A stretch of 28,731 nucleotides of DNA from contig CAJMMN010000030.1 of the NCBI GenBank assembly GCA_905214525.1, positions 1 to 28,731 of the forward strand. Direction: 5' to 3'. The translations under genes were made by a program, and so were the position numbers. Below are positions 1 through 7,391 of the stretch, one piece after another. The notes under the pieces are model-generated. The model saw nothing but the letters and a program-made list of their open reading frames with translations. It was not told the DNA's origin and searched no databases. Source of the DNA: an uncultured bacterium (GTDB lineage Bacteria; Actinomycetota; Coriobacteriia; Coriobacteriales; Coriobacteriaceae). Positions within the stretch are counted from its first letter, which is position 1, and every line of letters starts with the position of its first letter.

Positions 1-51
1 GGTTTCTGATGCGGCGCGCTGCGCGCCCCGCACAGGCTAAAGCCTTTAATA

Positions 52-84
52 AAAACCTCCCGGAAAGCGTTTCCGGGAGGTTTT
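52..84 (-). terminator. Intrinsic terminator of ligA
   Basis: A perfect 15-bp inverted repeat (52-66 and 70-84) with a 3-base loop lies just beyond the ligA stop codon. Read on the minus strand, the stem CCTCCCGGAAA is followed by a run of T. The T-run on the other strand is also fair, so it may work in both directions. Confidence 0.85.
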
Positions 85-104
85 CTAATTTGATTATCGA
101 TGTC

Positions 105-2333
105 TTAAGCCTGGGACACCTCGCCAGTAGCCAAGATCCGCTCGAGCGCGTCCTCGTCCAGCACGGGCACACCCAGCTGCTCGGCCTTGGTGAGCTTGGA
201 GCCCGCTTTGGGGCCGGCGACCAGATAGCTCGTCTTCTTTGACACGCTACCCGAAACCTTGGCGCCGAGCACCTTGAGCGCCGCGCCCGCCTCGTCGCGA
301 GTGCGGTTGACGAGCGTGCCGGTGAGCACGAAGGTCAGACCCGCAAGCGGCTGTGCGTCGGCGAGCTCGCCCGCCACGCCAGCGTCGGCCGCGGCTTGCG
401 CGTGCGCGGCGCCCAAGTCGACCTCGAGCGACAGACCAGCCTGGCGCAAGCGCTCCAGCACGGCAAGGTTTTCGGGCACGGCCAGGAACTGTTTGACGCT
501 CGCCGCAATCTTGGGACCGATGCCCTCGCACTCGGCAATATCCTCTTCGCTCGCCAAGATGAGCTTGTCAATCGACAGGAATCGCTCGGCGATGACCTCG
601 CCCACGCTCTTGCCCACATGGCGGATGCCCAGGGCAAACAGCACGCGACCGAGCGGCTGGCTTTTGGACTTGTTGAGCTCGACGATGATTTTCTCGGCCG
701 TCTTGAGGCCTACCGGAATGGGATCGCCCTTCTTAACGCCCTTTTTGCTATTGGTGCTCGCGTACACGCGCCCCGTATCCAGGCCTGCGATGTCATCGAC
801 CGTGAGCTGGTAGAAGTCTGCGACATCGTGGATCAGGCCGGCGGCGATCATCTTGTCGACGATCTCGTCGCCCAGGCCGTCGACGTCCATGCAGCCGCGG
901 CTCACCCAGTGGAGCAGGCGCTCCTTGAGCTGCGCGGGACAGTCGATGGACACGCAGCGGTAGGCAACCTCGCCATCCTCGTGGACCACGGGGCTACCGC
1001 ACACGGGGCAGACCTCGGGCATGTGCCAGTCGACCGAATCGGCCGGGCGTTTATCGAGCACCGGACCTACGACCTCGGGAATCACGTCGCCCGCCTTGTG
1101 CACGATGATAGTGTCGCCCTCGCGCACGTTTTTGCGACGGATCTCGTCGATGTTGTGCAGCGTTGCGCGCGCGATTGTGGAGCCGGCGACCGTCACCGGG
1201 TCGAACTCGGCGACCGGCGTGAGCACACCGGTGCGGCCCACCTGGATGCGAATTTCGCGCAGGACGGTCTGCTTTTCCTCGGGCGGGAACTTAAAGGCAA
1301 TGGCCCAGCGCGGCGCGCGGGCGGTAAAGCCCAGGTCGAGCTGCTGTTGGAAGCTGTCCACCTTTACGACCACGCCGTCGATGTCGTAGTCCAAATCGCC
1401 GCGGTGCTCGAGCGCCTGGGCACAGAACTCGTGGACCTCGGCCGGCGTGGCGCAACGGGCAACGTTGGGGTTGACGCTAAAGCCGGCGCTACGCAGCCAA
1501 TCGAGGAACTCGCGCTGACTGTGGACGTGCAGCGGGTCGGTATCAGCAATGGCATAGATAAAGGTGGCAAGGTCGCGGCGCGCCGTGACCTTGGGATCCT
1601 TCTGACGCAGGCTGCCGGCGGCGGCGTTGCGCGGGTTGGCGAAGGGGTCGCGGCCCTCGGCATCGGCCTCGTCGTTCAGGCGCACAAAGCTGCCCTTAGG
1701 CATGTAGACCTCGCCGCGCACCTCGATGGTGCGCTCGCGGTCGGCGCCCATGTGGACGAGCGCCGGCTCGGACAGGTGCATGGGCACGTCCTTGATAGTG
1801 CGCACTTTGAGCGACACGTCCTCGCCCGTGGTGCCATCGCCACGTGTGGCGGCGCGCACAAAGGTGCCGTTTTGATAGGTAAGCGCAACGCCCAGACCGT
1901 CGATCTTAAGCTCGCAGGTATAGGTGACGCTACCGGCACCGAGCGCATCCTCGGTGCGCTGGAGCCACGCGTCGAGTTCGTCCAGATCCATGGCATCGTC
2001 CATGGAATACATGCGTGCCATGTGCGTGACCGGCGTAAACTGCTCGCTCACGTATCCGCCCACACGCTGGGTATAGCTGTCGGGCGTCACCAGGTCGGGA
2101 TAGGTCGCCTCGATTTCCTGCAGCTCAACGAGCATTTTGTCAAAGGCGGCGTCCGTGATTTCGGGCGCATCGAGCATGTAGTAGCGATAGGCGTGGTAAT
2201 CGAGCTCGTGGCGCAGCTCGGCCGCACGCGCTGCCGCCTGGGCACGGGCGTCGGTCGGTGCGGCGGTATCCGTGCTCGCGGGCGTTTCGGTATCGATATC
2301 CACACCGTCACCAAACAGGCTCGATTGCTCCAT
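105..2333 (-). CDS. ligA: NAD-dependent DNA ligase LigA
   Basis: LigA seals nicks in duplex DNA during replication and repair, using NAD+ as adenylate donor. The 742-residue protein shows the family order: an N-terminal Ia/adenylation region with the nucleotidyl-lysine motif KIDG (K143), an OB fold, a four-cysteine zinc finger at about 440-462 (CPVCGS ... CVSIDCPAQ), helix-hairpin-helix repeats (EGIGPKIA) and a C-terminal BRCT domain (GLTFVLTGTL ... DEDALERIL). The start at 2333 has AAGGAG eight bases upstream. Two things differ from the usual ~670-residue form: an acidic, alanine-rich N-terminal extension of about 30 residues, and a Lys/Gly-rich insert (STNSKKGVKKGDP) just before the HhH region. 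It appears monocistronic, with its own terminator. Confidence 0.97.
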   Translation of the reverse strand: MEQSSLFGDGVDIDTETPASTDTAAPTDARAQAAARAAELRHELDYHAYRYYMLDAPEITDAAFDKMLVELQEIEATYPDLVTPDSYTQRVGGYVSEQFTPVTHMARMYSMDDAMDLDELDAWLQRTEDALGAGSVTYTCELKIDGLGVALTYQNGTFVRAATRGDGTTGEDVSLKVRTIKDVPMHLSEPALVHMGADRERTIEVRGEVYMPKGSFVRLNDEADAEGRDPFANPRNAAAGSLRQKDPKVTARRDLATFIYAIADTDPLHVHSQREFLDWLRSAGFSVNPNVARCATPAEVHEFCAQALEHRGDLDYDIDGVVVKVDSFQQQLDLGFTARAPRWAIAFKFPPEEKQTVLREIRIQVGRTGVLTPVAEFDPVTVAGSTIARATLHNIDEIRRKNVREGDTIIVHKAGDVIPEVVGPVLDKRPADSVDWHMPEVCPVCGSPVVHEDGEVAYRCVSIDCPAQLKERLLHWVSRGCMDVDGLGDEIVDKMIAAGLIHDVADFYQLTVDDIAGLDTGRVYASTNSKKGVKKGDPIPVGLKTAEKIIVELNKSKSQPLGRVLFALGIRHVGKSVGEVIAERFLSIDKLILASEEDIAECEGIGPKIAASVKQFLAVPENLAVLERLRQAGLSLEVDLGAAHAQAAADAGVAGELADAQPLAGLTFVLTGTLVNRTRDEAGAALKVLGAKVSGSVSKKTSYLVAGPKAGSKLTKAEQLGVPVLDEDALERILATGEVSQA

Positions 2334-2441
2334 AGCGGCACTCCTTCGCTCGATTTCAAACGGATACTAGAGTACCACCGGTCGCAATGAGGCCGAATAG
2401 CGGTCTCAAACCGCACCGAATCGGCAGCCGTCGGATTGGGG

Positions 2442-2644
2442 TGGACAGTTAGTTCAGATACGTATAAATGCTAGAGCTGAATCAGGCACGAACACCCCTG
2501 TTTCAACTAATTTGGGCTCCTCGAGACCATGTAAACGTCCCGTTCTCCCTCCCAAACACCCATTCAAGCCCCATCCCAATCAATAATTGCTCAAAACGCA
2601 TCCCAAGCTGCCCCAGATTTATACGTATCTGAACTAACTGTCCA
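2442..2644. repeat. 203-bp element with perfect 28-bp inverted ends
   Basis: The ends 2442-2469 and 2617-2644 are exact reverse complements over 28 bp (starting TGGACAGTTAGTTCAGATAC). The pairing continues imperfectly outward to about 2431 and 2655 with three mismatches. The 147-bp core has no credible coding frame. I see no clear target-site duplication. The structure resembles a MITE or other non-autonomous mobile element, or a large intergenic hairpin. It fills most of the non-coding gap between ligA and the HtrA-type protease gene. Confidence 0.75.
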
Positions 2645-2718
2645 GACCATTCCGAACCAGGCCCCTTGTCAGCCCCAAGTGATCCGTTTTCCTCCGTCCC
2701 CAAGGGATCAGTACGAAA

Positions 2719-2754
2719 AGAGGGGCTGCCCCGCGTTGGCGGGACAGCCCCTCT
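2719..2754 (-). terminator. Intrinsic terminator of the htrA-like gene
   Basis: A 16-bp stem (2719-2734 with 2739-2754, one mismatch, loop GTTG) begins about 26 bases past the protease stop codon and is followed on the minus strand by TTTTCGT. It is a strong rho-independent terminator candidate. Confidence 0.85.
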
Positions 2755-2780
2755 GGCTTCGGTATGTGCGAAACGGCTCG

Positions 2781-4241
2781 TTAGTAGCCCTGGCCGTGGC
2801 CTTGCCCCTGGCCTTGCTGGCCGAGCAGCTCCTCCAGGTACTGGCGCAGCTGCTCGTCGGTAATACCGCCGTTGCCGGTATCGGTCGCGCTGTCGTCCTG
2901 CTGCTGGTTCTGCAGCTCCTCGTCGGAGCCCAGCTCGACAGTGACCTTCTTCTCTTCCTTGCCGCGCATGAGCGTGATTTCGACCTTCTCGCCCACCTCG
3001 TGGCTGCGCAGTGCGATGATCAGGCCATCGGCGCTCGTGATCTCGTCGTCGCCCAGCTTGGTGATGACATCGCCCTCCTGAATGCCGGCCTTGGCAGCAG
3101 GACCATCCTCAACGACGCTCGCCACATACGCGCCGCTATCGGTGCTCAGCTTGTTGGTGCGGGCGTTGAGCGCGTTGACGCTCGAAAGCGTAGCGCCCAT
3201 GTACGGATGCACCGGCGTCTTGCCGTCGATAATCTGGTCGGCAATGTTCTTGGCATAGTTGACCGGAATGGCAAAGCCCACGCCCGAGCTGGAGCCCGAG
3301 TAGCTCTCGATGAGCGAGTTGATACCCACAAGCTCGCCGTTATCGTTAACGAGCGCGCCGCCGGAGTTGCCCGGGTTGATGGCGGCATCGGTCTGGATCA
3401 TGTTGGCATAGATGGTGTTACCGTTGGCAGAGCTCATGGCCGTGGAGCGATAGAGCGCCGAGACGATACCCGTGGAGACAGACTGCTCGTTGCCGAACGG
3501 CGAGCCAATCGCCATGACCCACTCGCCCACGTTGAGCTTGGAGGAATCACCGATCTCAATCGGCGTGAGCTTGGAGGCGTCTGCGTCCTTGAGCTTGATG
3601 ACGGCCAGGTCGCTCGAAGCGTCGTTGCCCACGAACTCGGCCTCGTAGGTGGTGCCGTCATCCATGGTCACCACGTACTGGTCATAGCCATCGACCACGT
3701 GGTTGTTAGTGAGGATGTGGCCCTCGGTATCGAGCACCACGCCCGAGCCGACGCTGCCCGAGCTGTCCGACTCGTCGGCAGACTGCGAAAGCGAGCCATT
3801 CTGGCTGCCGCTCGAAGTGGCGGTAATGGAAACCACGGAGGGCAACGCCTTGGCAGAAACGGCCTCGGCCAGCGTGGTGTCCTCGGAATCAATCGTAATC
3901 TTTTGCGTCGATGAACCCGAAGCACCCGCCGTCACGGCATTCTTTCCGCCGCCAATGTTGAGCGTGCCACTCATAATGAGCGCAATGACCAGCAGGGCGC
4001 CGCAGGCACAGCCGGCGAGTGCCGTAATAAAGATCGGCAGCTTTTTGGTCTTAGTCTTGACCACTGTGTGCTTGTTTACAACCTGCTGGCTGCCCAGCGG
4101 CTTTCCGGTCTGCGTGTCGTAGGCCTGCACGTAGGGAATGTTGCTGTCGGCAGGCGTCGACTCTACCTGCACACGCGGCTGCTGTTGGGTCTCGCCGGCG
4201 TTGCCCGCATCCTGGGGACGCTGGGAATCGTTCTCGCTCAT
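2781..4241 (-). CDS. HtrA/DegP-type membrane-anchored serine protease with PDZ domain
   Basis: This is probably an envelope quality-control protease that degrades or refolds misfolded exported proteins. From the start at 4241 (AAAGGA about nine bases upstream; an upstream in-frame ATG lacks a site) it has 486 residues. The N-terminal cytoplasmic part (1-67) is rich in Gln, Asn and Thr. One membrane segment follows at about 68-90 (LPIFITALAGCACGALLVIA), then a Ser/Thr-rich linker. The trypsin-like domain carries the triad His181 (TNNHVV), Asp211 (SDLAVIKL) and Ser293 (NPGNSGGAL). A PDZ domain (GAYVASVVEDGPAAKAGI) and a Gln/Gly-rich tail ending GQGHGQGY complete it. The single anchor and single PDZ fit actinobacterial and Gram-positive HtrA proteins. 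The exact paralogue and its substrates cannot be told. Confidence 0.95.
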   Translation of the reverse strand: MSENDSQRPQDAGNAGETQQQPRVQVESTPADSNIPYVQAYDTQTGKPLGSQQVVNKHTVVKTKTKKLPIFITALAGCACGALLVIALIMSGTLNIGGGKNAVTAGASGSSTQKITIDSEDTTLAEAVSAKALPSVVSITATSSGSQNGSLSQSADESDSSGSVGSGVVLDTEGHILTNNHVVDGYDQYVVTMDDGTTYEAEFVGNDASSDLAVIKLKDADASKLTPIEIGDSSKLNVGEWVMAIGSPFGNEQSVSTGIVSALYRSTAMSSANGNTIYANMIQTDAAINPGNSGGALVNDNGELVGINSLIESYSGSSSGVGFAIPVNYAKNIADQIIDGKTPVHPYMGATLSSVNALNARTNKLSTDSGAYVASVVEDGPAAKAGIQEGDVITKLGDDEITSADGLIIALRSHEVGEKVEITLMRGKEEKKVTVELGSDEELQNQQQDDSATDTGNGGITDEQLRQYLEELLGQQGQGQGHGQGY

Positions 4242-4270
4242 AGCTGCGATCCTTTCGTCAAATAACCAAA

Positions 4271-4294
4271 GGCCCGCCAAACATGTGGCGGGCC
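4271..4294 (-). terminator. Terminator hairpin ahead of the htrA-like gene
   Basis: A 9-bp perfect stem (GGCCCGCCA, 4271-4279 with 4286-4294) is followed on the minus strand by TTTGGTTATTT. It is well placed to end the three-gene operon 4414-6494. It also sits only about 30 bases before the HtrA start codon, so it may instead lie in that gene's leader. Confidence 0.7.
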
Positions 4295-4413
4295 ATCATT
4301 GTTCACGTTGAGTTGTACCCCAAGCTGGGCAGTCCCGAGCACTAGATGCCAAGATTTCAGCTTTGCTTAAGTAATGACATGCTTATAGGCCAATTCGTTT
4401 TATGCCGTCATGT

Positions 4414-4998
4414 CTATTCGATATAACAGTCGATAGCAAAGCTATATGTTGAATCGTTAATGAAGTCCGTAATCGTCGCGCCCATGCCTGATCCGCACGT
4501 CCACTTATCTTTCTCCGCGTCGTATGGCGTTGGCTCCCACCCCGTTTCATATGATGCTTCGCTTTCCGTGAAGTTATTCATCACGTATTTATCCTTCTGC
4601 ATGAGCGCGTACCAAGCGTTTGCATACATCACAAGCGGATCGATTTGGACTATCGAGTACTTTCCGGAACGAATCTCAATTTCTGTTTTATCGTTATAAT
4701 AAGCGACTGTGAGCTCAATCTTGGCAAGCAGCGGCAACGTTTCGTCTGATTCCCTCTGGATTGTTATGACATCACCGGCCATAGCGTCGGCAGACACAGT
4801 TTTGCTCTCTGGCGTGAAAATAGTCTCTCTGCTTCTTGTTCGCGTTTTTTCATTGCCATTTTCATCTCTGACCACCGTGTCGACCACGAGCGTCAATCGC
4901 TTCTGAGCGTCCGGCAACTCCACGGCTTCTGCCATCCCGGCTCGCATCAAAATAGGAGCCCCCGCCATCAGACCTAAGAACTGCTTTCTATCAATCAT
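4414..4998 (-). CDS. Exported protein of unknown function
   Basis: I do not recognise this 194-residue protein. It starts with a signal-like segment (MIDRKQFLGLMAGAPILMRA, then GMAEA). The Arg-Lys followed by QFLG is loosely reminiscent of a Tat signal, but a plain Sec signal is as likely. The mature part looks like a beta-rich, charged extracellular domain with two cysteines near the C-terminus (WTCGSG and AIDCYIE) that could form a disulfide. The ATG at 4998 follows AGGGGA and lies three bases after the previous stop, so the gene is very probably co-transcribed with the two upstream genes. The codon use is less G+C-rich than in the flanking core genes, suggesting an acquired operon. A role as partner, substrate or cell-surface effector of the protease is inference only. 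Confidence 0.75.
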   Translation of the reverse strand: MIDRKQFLGLMAGAPILMRAGMAEAVELPDAQKRLTLVVDTVVRDENGNEKTRTRSRETIFTPESKTVSADAMAGDVITIQRESDETLPLLAKIELTVAYYNDKTEIEIRSGKYSIVQIDPLVMYANAWYALMQKDKYVMNNFTESEASYETGWEPTPYDAEKDKWTCGSGMGATITDFINDSTYSFAIDCYIE

Positions 4999-5001
4999 TC
5001 T

Positions 5002-5358
5002 TCATTCCCCTTGTCTACTTGATTTGACTTTCTCAGCTGAATGGGGATACAGAACAGTCCCGTCAAGTTCCTTATCTTCCACAAAAACTAGAATCCATTT
5101 ATCACCTGCTTTCAACCCTGAGACATATCCGGAACTTGACTTACGGCGCATATCGATTCTCTTACGGCAACCACTTGGCATAAGCGCCTCAAATTGCCCG
5201 TTATGAACATCCGATAGAGCGCGCACCTCGACTGCAACAACCGTGTCGTTTTCTCCCCCATTAGTCGCCCTTAACAGAAAGAAGCTCGCTGCGGTGAGCA
5301 AAGCAAAGGAAAGCACCAATAGGAGCATTGCCCTTCGAATGAACTTGTCGCCGTTCAC
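5002..5358 (-). CDS. Small single-pass membrane protein of unknown function
   Basis: The protein is not recognised. A short basic N-terminus (NGDKFIRRA) precedes one hydrophobic segment (MLLLVLSFALLTAASFFLL) and then an external domain of about 85 residues containing one Cys, several Lys/Arg and a strand-rich pattern (DKWILVFVEDKELDGTVLYP). I prefer the GTG start at 5358, because the AAGGG of the overlapping upstream stop region precedes it. A TTG at 5379 would give seven more residues and overlap the protease gene by 13 bases. The gene sits between the protease and the exported protein with almost no spacing, which implies translational coupling. The true start is uncertain. Confidence 0.7.
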   Translation of the reverse strand: MNGDKFIRRAMLLLVLSFALLTAASFFLLRATNGGENDTVVAVEVRALSDVHNGQFEALMPSGCRKRIDMRRKSSSGYVSGLKAGDKWILVFVEDKELDGTVLYPHSAEKVKSSRQGE

Positions 5359-5366
5359 GAGTACAA

Positions 5367-6494
5367 TCAACCCTTGCAATATGTGCCATCGTGAGACGTG
5401 TAAATTGATACGTCATATGGAAGAAACTGTAGCTGGTTTGTCCATCCATTCCAAACAACAAGCAGGTACTTCTTGGCATTCGAGTATGTGTTATGCATTG
5501 CCACGTAGCCCACAACTGCCATTGCGTGCCCGCTGCCATTTGACCGGAGCCTTCCAGAGAAAATACTCAGATTCCCCGAGTCGGTATTCACCCTAAAGGA
5601 ATCCCATGACGGATACCAAACGAATGACGTCTCAAGCTCCTTGCCTCGTCTTGCACAAAACTCCTTTAAGGCCGGAGCGGGTTTGTCAGGAGAAGTCTTG
5701 CCTTGAGTAAAGTACAGACCAGTCGCTTGATCATATTTCTTTTCTTCTTCTTCCCATGTCCCCGACAGCCTCCAAAGCTCCGAGTATAAATCGGACAATT
5801 TAAGGCGGTTCAAAGTCACATAGTGACTGCTAACTGCAAACATTGCCGAAACAGCGCAAGCATAAGTCCCCGTTTCTTTGATAACTTCTGTTTGCGTTGG
5901 CGTTATTATTCCCGAAACCGTTTTGCTCGCATCAACAACATATCCCTGTTTATACAAATCCTTGGCAGATACAAAAACGTCATCGAAATGTTCCGGCGAT
6001 CCGCTGCGATTGCCTCCCGAGGACAATTTATTTGGTACTTTTTTTCCACTTGCGTCTAAAACAATGTTTTTATCTAAGTCGGCAACGCCAACAGTTAGCT
6101 CGTCAATCTTTAACGCAACGACGTTATCCGAGGATGCGAGGAGTGCAATTTCTTCGCTTGCACTCTCGATAGGTAAAAGAGCGTTCGGAGCCAAGCAGTA
6201 TTCGCTGATCCACCAAGATCGCTCTGAATCAAATACGACGTAGCCATAGTTAACGTCATCCCGCTTCGCACGAACGATATACCCGATTGATTCCCCATCG
6301 GAATTCACCATTTTTACTGGGTCACAAGCGGTCACCGGCTCATCCGATACATCATCAAAGAAAGCCTGCGCTTGCTCCACAGCTATTTGCGGTGTGACAC
6401 GGACCAAGTCGTCGTCTCCAAAAACCAACCTTGGAGACATCAGGGCGGCAAGCAACACTATGAATCCGACAATCACCTTTCTCGAATAACGCAT
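5367..6494 (-). CDS. Exported papain-like cysteine protease (C10/C39-like)
   Basis: The 375-residue protein begins with a clear signal peptide (MRYSRKVIVGFIVLLAALMS, then PRLVFG). The ATG at 6494 is chosen because GGAGGAAGAA directly precedes it; an upstream ATG overlaps that site. Residues of about 30-190 resemble an inhibitory pro-region. The C-terminal half carries the signature of the papain fold: nucleophile Cys213 in TYACAVSAMFAV, His323 in SGHAMAVVGY and Asn349 in VVWNGWTNQ. The spacing fits the streptopain-like C10 or the C39-like families, but I cannot choose between them. It heads an operon with two small exported or anchored proteins. Base composition is well below that of its neighbours. 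Possible roles are a secreted virulence or niche factor, or maturation of a partner encoded downstream. Confidence 0.8.
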   Translation of the reverse strand: MRYSRKVIVGFIVLLAALMSPRLVFGDDDLVRVTPQIAVEQAQAFFDDVSDEPVTACDPVKMVNSDGESIGYIVRAKRDDVNYGYVVFDSERSWWISEYCLAPNALLPIESASEEIALLASSDNVVALKIDELTVGVADLDKNIVLDASGKKVPNKLSSGGNRSGSPEHFDDVFVSAKDLYKQGYVVDASKTVSGIITPTQTEVIKETGTYACAVSAMFAVSSHYVTLNRLKLSDLYSELWRLSGTWEEEEKKYDQATGLYFTQGKTSPDKPAPALKEFCARRGKELETSFVWYPSWDSFRVNTDSGNLSIFSGRLRSNGSGHAMAVVGYVAMHNTYSNAKKYLLVVWNGWTNQLQFLPYDVSIYTSHDGTYCKG

Positions 6495-6553
6495 TTCTTC
6501 CTCCATCCGTGTAGTAGGGAGATACGGTAACTAAATGATATTCTCTAGATAGT

Positions 6554-6559
6554 GTTATA
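6554..6559 (-). promoter_or_regulatory. Candidate -10 box for the protease operon
   Basis: TATAAC on the minus strand lies about 60 bases upstream of the protease start in a strongly AT-rich gap (6507-6629). The -35 match is poor. The gap holds no gene. Confidence 0.3.
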
Positions 6560-6629
6560 CGTTTGATATTGTTTTTACTGACACACTTTTAATCGGTGAA
6601 AGGTCTTCTTTTCGCCCTAAACGAGAAAA

Positions 6630-6655
6630 GGGTACTGGAGAAATCTCCGGTACCC
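6630..6655 (-). terminator. Terminator of the glnA-like/glnR-like operon
   Basis: A 12-bp stem with one mismatch (6630-6641 with 6644-6655, GGGTACTGGAGA) lies about 25 bases past the regulator stop and is followed on the minus strand by CTTTTCTCGTTT. Confidence 0.75.
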
Positions 6656-6678
6656 TCACATTGCCCTCTATTTACTTG

Positions 6679-7341
6679 CTAGTCCTTAAACAGATAGCCC
6701 ACGCCGCGGACGGTGGTGATGTGCGCCGCGATCTGCGGGCCCACCTTGGAGCGGATGCGTCGGATATGCACGTCGACGGTGCGCGTACCGCCGCAGTACT
6801 CAAAGCCCCACACGCGGTGCAGCAGTACCTCGCGGCTGTAGGCGCGGTTGGGATGCGTCGCCAAAAAACTCAGCAGCGAGTACTCCATCAGCGTCAGGTC
6901 AATGGGCTCGCTATCGAGTGTCACCTGGTAGGTGGCCAGGTTGATCTCAAGGTTATCGATGTTGAGCACATCATCGGAGGCGACGGGCTCCTCCTCGCCC
7001 ATCAGACGCTGTGCACGAGCCTTGAGCTCGTTGGGCGTCGCCGTGGGACATACAAAGTCGGCATGCGCATGATTCGGCAGGCGCAGGGTGCCGAGCGCCT
7101 CGTCGTCGACGATCACCAGCATGGGAACACCGCCGCGATCGTCGAGCCACTTGGCAATCTGATCGATGCGGTCGCTGCGGATGCCATCGGAATCGAGGAT
7201 CAGCAGGTCAAAGTCGTGCGCCGCAGTTGGCGAATCGGGGGTGGCCAGACTCACCTCGACACCCAGGGTGGTCGTCAAGCTGCGGGCAAACTCGTGGAAG
7301 CGCGTCGTGCGCGCCATGAACAGGGCACTCTTTTCGGACAT
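6679..7341 (-). CDS. GlnR-like atypical OmpR-family regulator
   Basis: The 220-residue protein has a degenerate receiver domain (about 1-115) and a complete C-terminal winged helix. In known actinobacteria, GlnR is an orphan regulator of nitrogen genes that works as an unphosphorylated dimer. Here the phospho-acceptor position is kept as Asp50 (LLILDSDG). The N-terminal acidic pair and the conserved Lys are absent: the KP position reads CPTATP. No histidine kinase lies nearby. The recognition region LHRVWGFEYCGGTRTVDVHI closely resembles GlnR. Start 7341 has GGAGG six bases upstream. It follows the glutamine synthetase homologue by 50 bases on the same strand, which supports the nitrogen role. 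Another atypical OmpR-type regulator remains possible. Confidence 0.85.
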   Translation of the reverse strand: MSEKSALFMARTTRFHEFARSLTTTLGVEVSLATPDSPTAAHDFDLLILDSDGIRSDRIDQIAKWLDDRGGVPMLVIVDDEALGTLRLPNHAHADFVCPTATPNELKARAQRLMGEEEPVASDDVLNIDNLEINLATYQVTLDSEPIDLTLMEYSLLSFLATHPNRAYSREVLLHRVWGFEYCGGTRTVDVHIRRIRSKVGPQIAAHITTVRGVGYLFKD

Positions 7342-7391
7342 ATCGGCCTCCAAAGAAATGAGCTCAATCGTACTGGGACAAGCCAGCGCGA

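Noticed and set aside
396..2390. A 664-codon open frame antisense to ligA
   Set aside because: It mirrors a confirmed gene, is a by-product of G+C-rich codon use, and shows no recognisable domain.
2503..2703. Possible 66-residue protein within the 203-bp element
   Set aside because: It runs through one inverted-repeat arm, has no plausible ribosome site and no family resemblance.
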